Shown: in pieces, positions 41,887 through 54,012 of the stretch | How the letters are laid out: each line of letters begins with the position of its first letter | Numbering within the stretch: the first letter of the stretch is position 1 | NCBI GenBank assembly: GCA_029204225.1 | Contig: CM055099.1 | Coordinates: forward strand, 48,472,141-48,536,140 | Length of the DNA: 64,000 bases | From: Diphasiastrum complanatum | Taxonomy: Eukaryota; Streptophyta; Lycopodiopsida; Lycopodiales; Lycopodiaceae | Reading direction: 5' to 3' | Notes under the pieces: generated by a model | Seen by the model: the letters and a program-made list of their open reading frames with translations, nothing else | Databases searched by the model: none | What the model was told of the DNA's origin: nothing | Translations under genes and position numbers: made by a program

Positions 41887-43563
41887 TCACGGTTGGTGCC
41901 TTGGTATATTCGTCAAATCCAGCATGTTGAAGAGCTTCTGATGCTTGATCCTGGGAAGCGCTTTGGTGAAGATGTCTGCGACCATTTCTGTTGTGGAGCA
42001 GTATTGAAGGATCACTTGCCCTGAGAAAACTTTCTTCCGAATGAAATGATACTGGATTTTTGTTAGAAATCCATAAATCATAATATGGATGGACAAACTA
42101 GGATTCAAACCCAGGACCTCCCTCATACCGGATGGGATGCTCTACCACTGAGCTATCCGCCCTGTTTAATAGTTCTCTCTAGACTGTGGATTGATATTCC
42201 AACAATTTCTATGTGCTTGGATTTGCCATGAAATTTGAAATTTAGTGACAGTGAAATATAACTCAAGTTGTCAAACAGAATGGTGGTAGCATTAAACTGA
42301 GTGTGATGTAAGTTGTGAGGTAATAACCTGATCCAGACAGCTTCTTTTGAAGCTTGACATGTTGCGATGTACTCTACTTTTGTTGAAGAAAGCACAACCA
42401 ATTTTTGCTTCCTTAAGTTCCACGAAATCGGTCCCCCTACCAAATAGAAACAGATCCCGGAGGTAGATTTTTCGGTAAAGACTATTCCTCCCCAATCTGA
42501 GTCGGAGTAGCCTCGCAGGATGAGTGGCTTGATAGCATTTCCATCATAACATAAAATGTGATCTAAACTTTCTTGAATATATCTCATCACTCTCTTTAAT
42601 GCTTTTCAATGAGAGATCCTAGGATTAGACATGAATTGACCTAACGTGCTAACAATGTATGCTAAATCTGGTCCAGTACACAACATTGCATACATCAAAG
42701 ATCTTATTAGTGAATGATAAGGGTACTTTGCTATGTCGAGTACTTCACTATCAGAAGCAACACTAGTAGTTTTAGTGAATACAATACTTGGATCCATTGG
42801 GGTATCAACTGATTTGCAATCAGACATATTTTCTGAAATGCCTTTTAAATATGTTTGCTGGCTAAGATAGATCTTCTTCTGAAGTCTATTTCTAGTCATG
42901 TGAATTCCTAGCAAATGATGGATAGCTCCTAAATCAGTCATGTCAAATTCCTTTGACAGATCACTCTTAGTAGTGTGCAGAAGAAAAGTGTCATTAGACA
43001 AAATAAATGCATCATCCACGTAAAGAGCTATGTGAACTGAATTGGTGCCTATATGCTTTGAATAAACATTACAATCAGCTGAATTGTTTGCAAATCCCAA
43101 TTGCACGATCCACCATGCTCCCTTGAGTGTGAGGCTTCTGCTGTTGTTGCTGCACTTGATTCTTGCCCTTGGAATAGTCTTTCTTCTTGGTGTATAGAGC
43201 CATAAATTTGTCTTTGATGGACAGGCTGCTAATCTTTCTCCGCATTTTTTCTTGAAGAAGATGACCGATCACGTTTTGAAAAGTGAGGTCGGGCTGTGTG
43301 GAGGTCATTACCACAAAGTGTTCATACGACTTTGGAAGAGAAGAAAACAAGGTCATAATGACATCATCAACTTGAATAGAACATCCTAAAACTGATAATT
43401 GATCTAACAAGTACTTGAAGCTGTTGATGTGAGAAGTGATGGCAGTAGAATCAGACATGCTAAGAGTAAAGAACTTCCTTCTAAGATGTAATCTCATGGT
43501 TACATTGTGAGTCTCATAGAGACTTGATAACAAGTCCAGTGCTTCCTTATAGGTTTTGCACAT
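41887..43563 (-). pseudogene. Copia gag-RT-RNase H relic (- strand)
   Basis: Gag fragment (43563-43075: SLYETHNVTMRLHLRRKFF, typical UBN2), fused directly to RT (43106-42606: LYVDDAFILS, MTDLGAIHHLLGI, SVDTPMDPS), skipping protease and integrase. RNase H follows (42590-42210: SDSDWGG, STKVEYIA, KSKHIEI), then its C-terminus (42055-41887: QYHFIRKKVF, MVADIFTKALPR). A 144-bp insertion splits HIEI from QYHF. The internal deletion and stops make it inactive. Confidence 0.85.
42061..42204 (-). mobile_element. 144-bp LTR-like insertion carrying tRNA-like Pol III boxes
   Basis: It begins TGTTAGAAATCC and ends GATATTCCAACA, so both ends are TGTTNGAA-like inverted termini. The flanks are ATTTT (42056-42060) and ATTTC (42205-42209), a near-perfect 5-bp target duplication. 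Removing it restores the RNase H frame HIEI-QYHFIR. On the minus strand it has A-box TAGCTCAGTGGTAGAGC (42139-42155) and B-box GGGTTTGAATCC (42101-42112) at tRNA spacing. It resembles a solo LTR of a TRIM-type element with a tRNA-derived promoter. Confidence 0.75.
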
Positions 43564-43569
43564 GGTAAC

Positions 43570-44904
43570 GTGATATATCTAGGAGTCGGCCAGATTGAGA
43601 TGGATTGCTATTTCAGAATGGAAAAGTTTGTGTACTTGGGGATGAAGAGCTCAAACATAATATTTTATTTGAATGTCATGACATACCCTATGCAGGACAT
43701 CTCAGTATACATAGGACCCTGGACTTGGATAAGAGAGAATTTTATTGGCCAAAGCTCAAGCCATATGTTGAGTCATATGTTGTTAAATGCAAGCCCTGTC
43801 AACTAGCTGATGGTTTGTTGCTGAACGGCCTAAGGCTGGTGGTTTATTACATCCGTTAGATATTCATGATAAGGGATGGGAAAGCATATCTATGCATTTT
43901 GTAGTTGGACTTCCTAAGACCCAACAAAATAATTCTATTTGGGTTGTAGTGGATCGATTAACTAAGCTAGCTGCTTTCATACTAGTCAAGTCAACTATAA
44001 AGGCTTCTGAATTAGCTCAAATCTTTGTTGAAAGATTATTTTGGTTGTATGGTCTGCCAAGTGACATTGTTATGATAGAGATCCTAAGTTCACAGGTCAA
44101 TTTTGGTCAGGAGTATTCCATAAACTAGAAACTTCTTTGAGTTTAAGTTCATCTAATCATCCTGAATTAGATGGCCACACAGAAAGGACTAATCAAACTA
44201 TGGAAGATATTTTGAGGACGTATGTTTCTCACAAGCAATCTCATTGGGAAGATTATCTCCCACTGGTTGAGTTTGCATATAATAGTAGAAAACATTCTGC
44301 TATAGGTTACAATCCTTTTATGCTTATGTACAGTTTTCAACCTAGATCTCTAGTAAATGTTAAGATCAGTCTGTTAAGATCCAAAAAGTTGATGATTTCC
44401 TGCAAGATATGCAAGAGATGTTGCAAGTGGCTAAGGATAGTATCTGAAACCGATCTTAAGAGATCTCCAAGAGATTTTAAAATTGATGACTGGGTATATC
44501 TTAGGATCTCAAAAGATTCTAAGATGTTACGTATAGGGAAGCATTATGAATTGTCTACCCGTTATTGTGGACAGTTCAAGATTGTACGTAGAATTGGTTC
44601 TTTGGTGTATGAACTTGATCTTCAAGAAATTTTGACTGCACACCCAGCATTTCATGTAAGTCGTTTGAAACTAAGTTTACATGAAGGTGATATGGTTGGA
44701 TCGGATGAAGATTTATCCCATTTGGAAGATTCGTTGCTTAGTGTACCTTTGGAACATGAGAAAGTGCTCAAAACTAGAGATAAACAATTGAGAAATTGTT
44801 TTATCTTTGAGTGCTTAATTCGGTGGAAAGGTCGTACTAAGGATGATGATTCGTGGGAGAGAGTTGATAGCATAAAGAAGAATTTTCCAAAGTTTATCTT
44901 CTAA
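43570..44904 (+). pseudogene. Chromovirus (Ty3/gypsy) integrase-chromodomain relic
   Basis: Order: zinc region (HDIPYAGHLSIHRTL, then YVVKCKPCQLA, about 43670-43805); core start with VVGLPKTQ and WVVVDRLTKLAAF (43890-44000) in which the usual first catalytic Asp reads His (SMHFVVGLP); second Asp region disrupted (PSDIVMIEILSSQVNF); third motif kept (NHPELDGHTERTNQ, 44150). The C-terminal domain follows (FKIDDWVYL, YCGQFKIVRRIG, HPAFHVSRLK), then a chromodomain-like end LIRWKGRTKDDDSWERVDS. Frameshifts lie near 43865 and 44130. Chromodomains steer chromovirus integration to chromatin marks. Inactive. Confidence 0.88.
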
Positions 44905-44932
44905 GGATAGAAGCAGTTCAAGGAGGGAAGAA

Positions 44933-45680
44933 TGTCATGTCCATGACCAGTACATAGGATTCAGTATACTCTTAGTCTTGGATACACGACGGTACTCCAA
45001 TGAAACAAGTTGTTAGTTATGCCACATCATACTAGACGTGACTCAAAAGTAACTAATATTCTTGTGAGGCCCAAAATACATTAAATGGAGTTAAGACAAG
45101 GTTTAGGACAGGTGCATGTGTAGAGTTATCAATTGCATTCTATGAATAGGTGGTCCATGCATCGGGTTTCTATTTTAGAGGAATCTATGTATAGGAGAGT
45201 TAGGACCTTGCATGTCCATGTGCACAAGTGGTTCATGGCTCTATAAGAAGAGGCCAAACTCGCCTTAGTCCTTACATCTTTGATTGATTCATTGCCAGGC
45301 TCTCACTCTACTTTCATGCTTCCTAATCCTTGGATTGGGGATGAAGCTTCTAGAGTTTGATTGGATGCTTCTACTTGGTTGGGTGGTTTCTCCATAGTGT
45401 CTTATTTATTGTGTTTGTGTTTTGTAAGCAAGGTCTAAGGAGCTTTTCTTATAATTCCTTAAAGGCACTACATACTTTTTGGGCCTCCCTTATAAGTAGG
45501 TGGCCCTTTGTAATCATAAAAACTTTGACAAGCTTTTTTCGGCCCCTCCCTTACACCCACAAGTACATAATACTCACCATAAAAATTGATATAATTGTCT
45601 TTTGTTGGCCTTGCCTTGCAAAGGCAATACTATGTGTTAAAGTAGTCCAAAGGAGTTTGAAAAAAAGTCAACTTTAAAGG
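44933..45680 (+). repeat. Chromovirus 3' LTR (right end approximate)
   Basis: The purine tract AAGGAGGGAAGAA (44919-44931) is followed by TGTCATGTCCATGACCAG. No second LTR copy is present to define the end. Confidence 0.55.
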
Positions 45681-45997
45681 ATATTATGTGGTGGTGGTCG
45701 TAATTTTTATGTAAGCTTGAAACCTTAGTTGAGGGCTAAAACAACATGCATCTCTTGCCATTTAGAAATTACTATGACTTCATGCAAACACTGCATGAGG
45801 CATAAGCAAAAGCAAAAGCTATTTCAATTTGCATGAGCCATAGGCAATAAGTGATGCAAACAATGCATAAGAAAAAAGAAAAAGGATTTTTTTTTTTGTT
45901 TGCATGATGCAAAAGCAAAAGCAAACCCATAAATATATAGATTTTAAAAAGACTCCCATTTTATCTTTCACTATAAGGTATTTAAACTCGTAGACAC

Positions 45998-46074
<77 letters not shown>

Positions 46075-46499
46075 TCTAGTTGGATGAAAGGAGGGTGAAT
46101 GAATAGCAATTGTCATCAAGATTTCATAAAATTGATTGGTAACAAGTTTTAGTAAATAAAAGCTATTTTGTATGCATGAGGCAATTGTTTATGTTATTGG
46201 AGTAGGTAATCAATTGGATTCGAACATGAGTATGATGTGCTATACAAACCGCAGGAAAATGGACATCAAGTTAAGAAAATATATAGTCGATAAGCGTAGG
46301 AATATGCAACGGGTAATAGCTTTGTTTTTGCATGCACTTCGTTATTTGGTGAAGGCAAATGCTACTAAGGCCACTTGGGATGCTAGACTTTGCTACTATT
46401 TAGCTAGAATGAGATTCTTGATGAGCACAAAAGAAATAATACATAAGTACATCTTCTATGTTTAGATTCTTGAACCATTTTACTCTTAAGTTGGTCATT
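45681..46499. other. No supported gene; contains a microsatellite
   Basis: Contains the (TC)n tract at 46000-46078 and short open frames without recognisable domains. Confidence 0.5.
46000..46078. repeat. (TC)n microsatellite
   Basis: About 79 bp of TC dinucleotides with one CTA interruption near 46059. Confidence 0.95.
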
Positions 46500-46510
46500 A
46501 CTCATGATGA

Positions 46511-46598
46511 TATGCAAGGATTGGCTTAGATGGTTAGCTTGTTATCCAAAGTTTCTTTGGTCCCAGGTTCAAGCCCCCCTTGGAAACCAAAATGCATC
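46511..46598 (+). mobile_element. Short SINE-like (tRNA-derived) insertion
   Basis: A-box-like GGCTTAGATGGTTAGC (46523-46538) and B-box-like GGTTCAAGCCC (46566-46576) at about 43-bp spacing, as in a tRNA. It is flanked by direct repeats ACTCATGATGA (46500-46510 and 46599-46609), extendable to about 15 bp with one indel. It may be a tRNA-derived SINE head or a retroposed tRNA pseudogene. Confidence 0.6.
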
Positions 46599-46956
46599 AC
46601 TCATGATGAATATGAGTACAACTCATCATCCTAAATACCTATGGGGAAGCCCGTAGAAAAACCGATGGCATGTGCATTGTGAATAGACGTTGATCTTGAT
46701 TCTTGACTCCTGTCTGAACATCCCATCAATAATCGTTCGTTCTTGGAGACTTCAGATCAAGCACATATAAAAATTATGTTTTTGGGAGTTGTGAGGTATA
46801 AAGATCTGGGAGCTGAGTAGCAAGTAGTAATAATAAAATATTTAATATTTGATGGTAGGCTCATAAAAATATTGAGGAATCAAAGATCTCATGTGTGCCA
46901 TGTCTCCTCAGTGTAGCTCAAAATTTTCCTTCCACTATGACCTGTAGTCATCATAG

Positions 46957-47682
46957 TGTTGTCAGAAATATCTGTACATAAATAAATGGGCCCGTCAATA
47001 ATAAAAATATTTTATAAGAAATTAAAATAGGTGCAAGGGTCGTGGCATCTTGCATGCGTAAGCCCATAACCCAATGACCACATTTGTAAAATGTGGAATA
47101 TTATATCATAGAACAAAATAGACTTGGGCCTTGTAAATAAAATAATATAAAAAGCCCAAAGTCTAAGTTACAAAGTTTTGAATTAGAGTCAAAGTCAAAA
47201 TGGTAGTAGGTGAGATGCGTTGCTTTGTGCACCTTAGGATCAAGTGTGTTCTTGAATTTCAATCATTGCCTCAATGAAGTAGCCAATAGTAGCAAAGGGG
47301 GAAAGGTCTCCCCAAGAATTAAAAGGCACCTGTTGTACTCATTTTTTTATGCTTAATAGAGAGGATGAAACTCTATCATTTTGCTCACTCAAGCATCCTC
47401 ATGTGCTTTGCTTTTATTTCTAATGCTCTTTTGAATGTTTGCTTTTTATTAATGCTTTTCATTATTTACTGTTTATGATTAGTTGTTGCTTTTTTGATTT
47501 TGCTCTCTTTCTTTCTCTTTATGTATGGATGTGTGGTGTGGTTAGTGTTAGTGAGGTGGGGGTGTGGTAGTGTTAAGTTAGAAAGCAACTAAGTCTCAAC
47601 TTGATTTTAGTTAGAGCTCTATCCTAGTGGAACTAATATCTTTTGACAGATAGAGGGGCGGCTCACCTGTCTACACCCTACA
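46957..47682 (+). repeat. Gypsy LTR (family G), copy 2
   Basis: Starts TGTTGTCAGAAATATC and ends ...CACCCTACA before the primer site. It shares blocks with 40387-41190 and, inverted, 62306-63052. Confidence 0.7.
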
Positions 47683-47683
47683 G

Positions 47684-47700
47684 TGGCACCATTGTCGAGA
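47684..47700 (+). other. Gypsy primer-binding site
   Basis: TGGCACCATTGTCGAGA, one base after the LTR end; Athila/Tat-type site. Confidence 0.75.
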
Positions 47701-48754
47701 ATGGAGACTACTAACTATACTCGTTGTTTGGTTGTTTTTTAGTCATTTCTTTGATTTTTAGAGAATTAAAAAAGGATTTGGGAGTAGTTAGAGTGTTTTT
47801 TTTGCTTTTTGTTGTTGTTGATCTATGGAAAGTTATTGGAGGAGGTGTTTTGAGGTAGTGGAGGCCTGAAACAGACTCTAAGGGCCGACACATCAGCACG
47901 CCAACCAAAAAACCCATAGAAACCACAAAATTTATATTTTTGAAGGAAAAAAGTGGTAAAACATGACCCATCAGCCTTTCATTTTTCAAAAACCACTGAA
48001 AACCAAACTTCACCTAAATGGCAACAACATGGAAACAATATTACAGTTCTGCAAAAATCCTTATAAAATCAAAAATAAATTCTAATCTGCTATGTAACCT
48101 TTGCCACTCTTATTGAAGCTAGTTCTCATTGAGACAAGCTTATAGACGAATCTATGAGAGTTCCCCAATAGTACATAAGCCCTACAAAGGTTTCCAAGCT
48201 CCAGAAGTGTCTATTCCTTTCCTATCCTAAATTTCGCCACTCCTATCGAAGCATCCTCACTCCAAGAGTAGTTTATGGATGAGTTTGCGAGAGGTCTTAA
48301 TGCTTTAGTAATTTGTGCGAGAGTTCCAAAGTTTTCTGAGTAGATTTATAAAGAAAATTGAAATTTTTGCAAATATGTGAATCCTCACTGAAGTAAATTT
48401 TGCAACCTAATCCATTGAGTCAGAAAGATGTTTCATCTAAGTCCACGTCTACGACAATCAGGATGATGTTTTGATGAATTTGTAAGACAAAAAGTGATTA
48501 AAAAACTCTCTCAAACATCAATAACTTTCATATCTACAAGATTTAACCTTTTCTAGTCTAAACCAAGCAAGATCCAAATCCTACTACAGTGAAATTTTCA
48601 GGCTAATTTGAGCAAAGAACACAAAGATATCTAGAAAAAACCAAGAAAAAGGGCTAAAATCACACTAATAGCCAACTAAAACCGGTCAGATCTTACCAGA
48701 TCTTGGTTGTATTCTAGACATACATCAAGATCCAACATTCCTGAACTAAACAAG
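47701..48754 (+). other. Gypsy untranslated leader
   Basis: No coding signal. Repeated GCCACTC-TATTGAAGC / GAGAGTTCC motifs (for example 48110-48310) recall the motif-rich leader of the related element at 61190-62305. Confidence 0.5.
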
Positions 48755-49145
48755 TGAATGAATCTTAGATTGGGACAATTAGTGCCGAGAAGAAAAGAAA
48801 ACCCAGTGCAAACTGTACCAAGAATTGTCGTTGCGCCAATCAAAGCTGAAGCCGGACCTACTAAGATGGATTTAATGAGGCAATCCATACCTATAGTACC
48901 TTTGCAAGCAATCTGTCTTGAAAGTCGAGGCACCACATCTTGAAATGCCGAAATATGATGGATCAACAAATCCCATCAGTTTTCTCTAAATATACGAACA
49001 AGTGTGTGAAATCTACGGAAAACAGACTCCAGAGGAGACATTGAAATTGTTTCCAATGTCATTAGTAGTAGTAATGCAAGATTGGTTCTTCAACTAATCG
49101 ACGAAAAAAAAAAGCCACCCGGCCTTTATTACCTGCTTTATGTCA
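48755..49145 (+). pseudogene. Gypsy gag fragment
   Basis: Plus-strand frames read TKMDLMRQSIPIVPLQA, then MPKYDGSTNPISFL, YEQVCEIYGKQTPEETLKLF and PMSLVVVMQDWFFN. These are collinear with the gag at 60551-61111 (PMGQPVPIAPLQA, EIPKHDGSSDPIRFLQIYEQ, AQDWFFN). Several stops; ends abruptly near 49145. Confidence 0.8.
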
Positions 49146-49869
49146 ATAATCAGATGAGCATTATCAATCAATCACCATAAGCAATTACCACAAGGAGGAG
49201 GAAGAACACATCATCACAATATCACATTGATTAATGAAGAGTACAATAAATCAGAGAAACTAGTAGTTGACTATAGACTAGCCTACAACTACTTATGGCT
49301 GATAACAACTGTCAATAGTGCAAAAATAAAAAATTTGCTACAAAATTGACAAATGACGTCTTTGGACCACTTTCCAATCCAAGCTTTGGAATGAAAGTTA
49401 TGCTAGATTGAAGATTTTGGCCTTAAAATGGCTCACAACTGCTCTTTCTCATTGGCAATCTCAAGTTTTCTACTCTCTATGTACATTGATTATGAAACCA
49501 TCACGTTGAAAACTTCAAACACTCATTAGAGGAGCTTCGATCACCAAAAGGGCCTTCTGTCAAGATGTTGTTTTTGACTTTTTAACTATTCGACGTACAA
49601 TTGGCCCAGTTATATATTTACATCTATGAAAGACTGTAACGCTGTTTGCCAGTCAATTTCTTTTTTGGAACTTTTTGGTCATATTTTTATGCAATTTCAA
49701 AACTCCCGCCGGGCAAGGTCCTGACTTGTGATTGGACCGTAATTGCTGACCTAACATTTGTGGTTAAAGTAAGTCTATTTTGATCTAACCGTAGTTAGAG
49801 AGACCGCCATCATTTATTACAAATTTGGTTATTTATTTTCATACTAATTCAACTACATTTTGTTTTGGC
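49146..49869. other. No supported gene
   Basis: AT-rich, short open frames, no domain or LTR end recognised. Confidence 0.5.
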
Positions 49870-50863
49870 CATACAATTGTATGTTGGAGAGAGGGAGATG
49901 AACGAGAGTTGAGAAAGGTGTCGTAATTTTAGAAATCAAAAATTTAGTTCAAAAGGGTAAGACGAACACGAACGAGAAACGAACGAGAAACGAACTTGAA
50001 CAAAAATTGTTCGTGCATAGAGGAATGAGCTATGCGACTCTCTCCGTAAGCATGACTACGCCTATCAGAACGAACAGAACGTTAGTGATGAAAATCACGG
50101 TCGCTCTTGATTACGTAGCCAAACATTAATAAACGAAGTGCCAGAAGAATAATTTGTCGCGAATAGCTAGAAAAATTATGTGTCGCGAATGATTCGCAAA
50201 GAGCTAGACAGTGCTCGACTGACAATTAATCGCGAAATACAAGACTAAATGTTAGTCGTCTATTACCAGAAAGAGCAACTAGAAAGATCAGACAAAATGA
50301 ATTATAAGCATAGCAATATTAACACAAATCTGAACGCAAAACAAAGAACTGTATCAGATCAAGTATATCAAGTATACATGTCAATAATGTGGTAGAGCAC
50401 AAGACAATAGCGGACAAAACCGCGTGCCCTACGAAGCTTATTCAATCTATAAAGGAATGAAACCTTATTATTGACAAAATAAAGAATCAATGCACAGAGC
50501 ATCTACTTTTGTCTATCTCTAATAAGCTTCTCTTCTTTGTTCTCTATCGCTCACTTACTGACAAATGAATACGCAAACGATATTCAATATATACATAATG
50601 TTACAGGTGTGCACATGAAGAAAGTACATGATGGATGCGCTGTGTGTAGGAGATCATGGGTGGCTGCAGTAGTTGTCTAGTCTGTTAGCGCAGCTGCATG
50701 AGCGTGAAGAGGGTGTGACGTCAGCCTTTGCTTTTCGTCTTTTCATCGCTTGTGAGAATTTGCATGTTAATATGCAGACTGTGCGACAATGCGAGTAAAT
50801 ATGCAGCATGAATGGAGGCAGATTAAAATGGAATTTAGGTGACTAGAGGAAATAAATCCAACA
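49870..50863 (-). repeat. Copia LTR (- strand), inner end approximate
   Basis: The minus strand reads ...TAAGAGAGGG then TGTTGGATTTATTTCCTC (start 50863), the same start as the + LTR at 29230. It contains CGCGAA/ACGAAC motifs. Confidence 0.55.
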
Positions 50864-50870
50864 CCCTCTC

Positions 50871-51720
50871 TTAATCTAGATCCGTGAATGCCTTGATCTT
50901 CAGACTAAGCAATGCACAAAATTTGTTGTGTGCATTAACACTGAGTGTTTTCGTGAATATGTCTGCAACCATGTCCTGTGTTCTATAGTACGTTAAGCTT
51001 ACTTCCTTGTTGAGAACCTTGCTCCTGATGTAGTGATATCTGATTTCAATGTGCTTACTCCTAGAGTGAAATCTAGGGTTGGCCGATAAGGCAATAGCAC
51101 TCTGATTATCACAAAATAAAATTGTAGGGCTATGCTGATTCAGATTAACATCTGACAGTAAATTTCTCAACCAAAATGCTTTCTTGATAGATTGAGAAGC
51201 AAGCAATGTATTCTGCTTCTGTAGAAGAAAGTGCGACAGAAGTTTGCTTACGATTGTTCCATGAGATAGGACTGCCGTTGAAGAAGAATGTAAATCCAGA
51301 TGTGGATTTACGATTGTCTACATCTCCTCCCCAGCTGGCATCAGAATAACCACTAAGCTGATGGAGAGTGTCGTTGTTGACATCTCCATAGCAGATGCAC
51401 TGGTCCATGGTAGCTCGAATATATCTCATGACTCGTATGAGAGCCTTCCAATGAGTAATGCCAGGATTAGCCATGTATTGGCTCAGTGAGCTTAATAAAA
51501 AAAAAAATTATCAGGTCTTGTACAGACCATTGCGTACATGAGAGATCCTAGTATCAATCGATAAGAGTATTCTCTCATTTGCTCCACTTCCTGCTTGGTC
51601 TGGGGACATTGGTCCTTTGACATATGTAGGCCTGGATCCATTGGTGAGTGAGCTGATTTATAATTCATCAAATTGTATCTGTTAAGAACATTGTGAAGAT
51701 ACCTTTGTTGAGTGATGTAA
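50871..51720 (-). pseudogene. Copia RT-RNase H 3' relic (- strand)
   Basis: Minus-strand pieces: YITQQRYLHNVL and HSPMDPGLHMSKDQCPQTK (51715-51600), SLMYAMVCTRPDN (51545), MANPGITHWKALIRVMRYIR (51474), SDASWGGDVDNRKSTSG, SSTEAEYIA, FCDNQSAIALS, SKHIEIRYHYIRSKVL and MVADIFTKTLS, ending at 50871. A frameshift and an A-tract disrupt it. It is the same family as 27445-29229. Confidence 0.88.
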
Positions 51721-52299
51721 ATCAGTCGATTTGCTCTGTCAGAGTTTTGTCTGTAGCGGAGAGTGGTCTAGTAGACGATGTGGCGCATCGTCGCATGCTT
51801 GCAGACCGCGTGGAGATCCCATTTCCATCGCCTAGCCACTTGCCATCATTCTCCTTTGATCCCAAAAGGGCTGGTACATTGTCTACAATGAGCTTATATG
51901 TGGTTTCTGTTGTGCTAGCAAGAGAAGAAGAGCTCAACAAGTAACCTAGACCGTCATTGATGGAATAATCACTACCTTAATATATAGAGAGTAGGATCAT
52001 GTGCATGAACCCATGCAATCCCCATGTAGGTCAACTATAAATAGGTGTTCACGGTAATCCTTTAGTACTGGTGTTTACTTCTTCTCCTTAGATGGTTTTC
52101 GCTCTGAAAACCGAGTATTACTGCCCATTTTCAAAACTCAGTTCTTTCCAATTAGGTCCTCTTGTTTAGAACTGTTTCCAGGTTGTTTGTTAGTTCAACG
52201 TTTGTATTCCCAGCTTGTTAGTGGGATAAAACAGTTTCGTCCAATCCAGCTACATGCATTTACAAGCCATGTAACCAATCCTTGCTCAACAGATTAGCG
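51721..52299. other. Unassigned segment
   Basis: 51722-51940 is open on both strands. The minus reading (STTETTYKLIVDNVPALLG) could be a Gag N-terminus, but I cannot confirm it. A CTATAAATAGG box lies at about 52036. Confidence 0.35.
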
Positions 52300-53370
52300 T
52301 TCTGAATCGGAGAGCAATATACAAATTTGTCTACTAAACTACTCTAAGAAATCAAGGAATAATACAACATCAAGATTAACCTACACAACAAGAACAAGAA
52401 TCAAGAAAGCTAACTACCTAACAACATTCTAACATCCCAAGAATCAAAAAATACACCTCTCTTGATACTTGGAATGCCCAAGAACAATCAAGGACAGGAT
52501 TGTTAGTGAATATGCAAGATTTGATTCACAATCTCAGCCTATTTAGTTTACCTGGATGCTGAAAATTACAAAATCAAGAAACAAGAAAGCTAATCCAATC
52601 TACATTCCACATTGCAATAAAGAAAACATGAAACTAGATTATTCCACAACCACAATAAGGAAATCAAAGCATGTGCATAGGAATTTCACTCAAGACAATA
52701 GCCATGAACAAGGAGCTTCTCAATTGCCAATAACTCATGAGGGATCTTCTTCATTCATACAAGAGAAATGACAATACAATAAAAGTTCCCTCACAAGAGA
52801 GGGGGCCCTTAAATAAGCAAGAGGGCTGCCCAAGTGGAGCCTAAGTGGCAATTCCACTAGTTTAGAAATTACAAGTGGAAATAACTCTTCCACTAGAGAT
52901 CACCATCAAACGGTGGCTCACTCTACTTTTATTTAAGAGAGGTCTACATCTATTTACATTGCCTAGGAATATCACTAGCTCCTACATGGTCGTTCCTTCT
53001 TTGGGATTCACCATGTAGGCTCACATGGAAACAATCTGCCATCCTCGCTAGTAATCCTTGGCTCTCATGCTCGGCTCTTAGCTTCTCCTGCTCTCCTTCT
53101 TCTGAGACCTCCTCGGTCTTGGGTGCGAGATGCTTTGTGTTTTCAGTTTGGCTCGGCATCTGGGAGATTCTTTGGAATCTGCTAATATTATCCACCCATA
53201 ATCTATTGCAAGACCCACTGCAACACATGTCAGATGATGTCGTTATGCCTGACACTTGGAAAAGCATGGATCTTCATTCGCTTTCATAAAACCAAGTGTT
53301 TATTATTTGCAAATCGGATAAAACAGATCGGCGTTGGTCTTGTACTTGTGCCCAAAATCCAACAGCTGTA
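52300..53370 (-). repeat. Gypsy LTR (- strand), diverged partner of 24253-26373
   Basis: In reverse it matches blocks of the LTR at 24.25-26.4 kb (leaf blocks around ACCATGTAGG, GTGAGCCACC and CTTATTTAAG). Probable start TGTTGGATTTTGGGCAC on the minus strand at about 53370. The left end is uncertain. Confidence 0.55.
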
Positions 53371-53455
53371 GCCTTAGGTTATCCAAGGAGATATTGCCTG
53401 AGATTCTTGGAATTATTGGCCAGTTTATCAATTTGACACGTGGTCGCTTTGTGGG

Positions 53456-54012
53456 CTAGGAATTTCTTCGTTTGTGCAGCATGTAGAAGGGATCAGTTCC
53501 TTTCCACGCCTGTGCCCTCAAGTATTCTTGCAGCTGTCTGTTATCCTTGAGGACTTTATTTTGCCACTCAAGTTGTGGTTGCAGCGCTGCAATGATCTCT
53601 GCCCTTGTGGAGTATTGGCTTTGATCAATCTCTTCTTTGCCTCCCCTCATGTTGAGAGGATATTTCCTTTCAAACTTCTCTGATTCCTTGGTATCTATCA
53701 TATTTTCTCTTGGCCTGGTAGTCAGGCTGTCCTACGTCACTGTGGTGGCCTTTCCAAATAATCAGCCAAGGCCTTAGTGCCCGTATCACTTTCCTTAGCC
53801 CCCTCACTTGTAGATGGCTCATCAGCTGTGTCCGTATCTTGGCTGGGTGAGAATCTTCTAATGTCATCACCCCCGATGTCAGTGTTAGTTTCTGGAGGGT
53901 CAAGGATGGAGTGATTTGTCAGAAATTGTAAACTCCTACAACTTTGCCACGATGTGAAACGAAGCGACACGAAGCGAAGGTCAGATGGCAAACAATTCGC
54001 GAAAGTCAACAT
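53456..54012 (-). pseudogene. Hydrophilic ORF before a gypsy LTR
   Basis: Minus strand: 54012-53737 reads ILDPPETNTDIGGDDIRRFS, then acidic/Ser-Thr-rich sequence; after a frame change 53701-53456 reads QLEWQNKVLKDNRQLQEYLR and ends WKGTDPFYMLHKRRNS, with coiled-coil-like spacing. It sits where a gypsy element would carry its last ORF, just before the LTR. Family not recognised. Confidence 0.45.

Noticed and set aside
42088-42163. A functional tRNA gene on the minus strand
   Set aside because: A and B boxes are good, but the acceptor arms do not pair properly and no clean anticodon stem-loop fits. It lies inside a 144-bp insertion with its own termini and target duplication.
45819-46109. 96-codon minus-strand ORF with Arg-Glu repeats
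   Set aside because: It is only a translation of the (TC)n microsatellite at 46000-46078.
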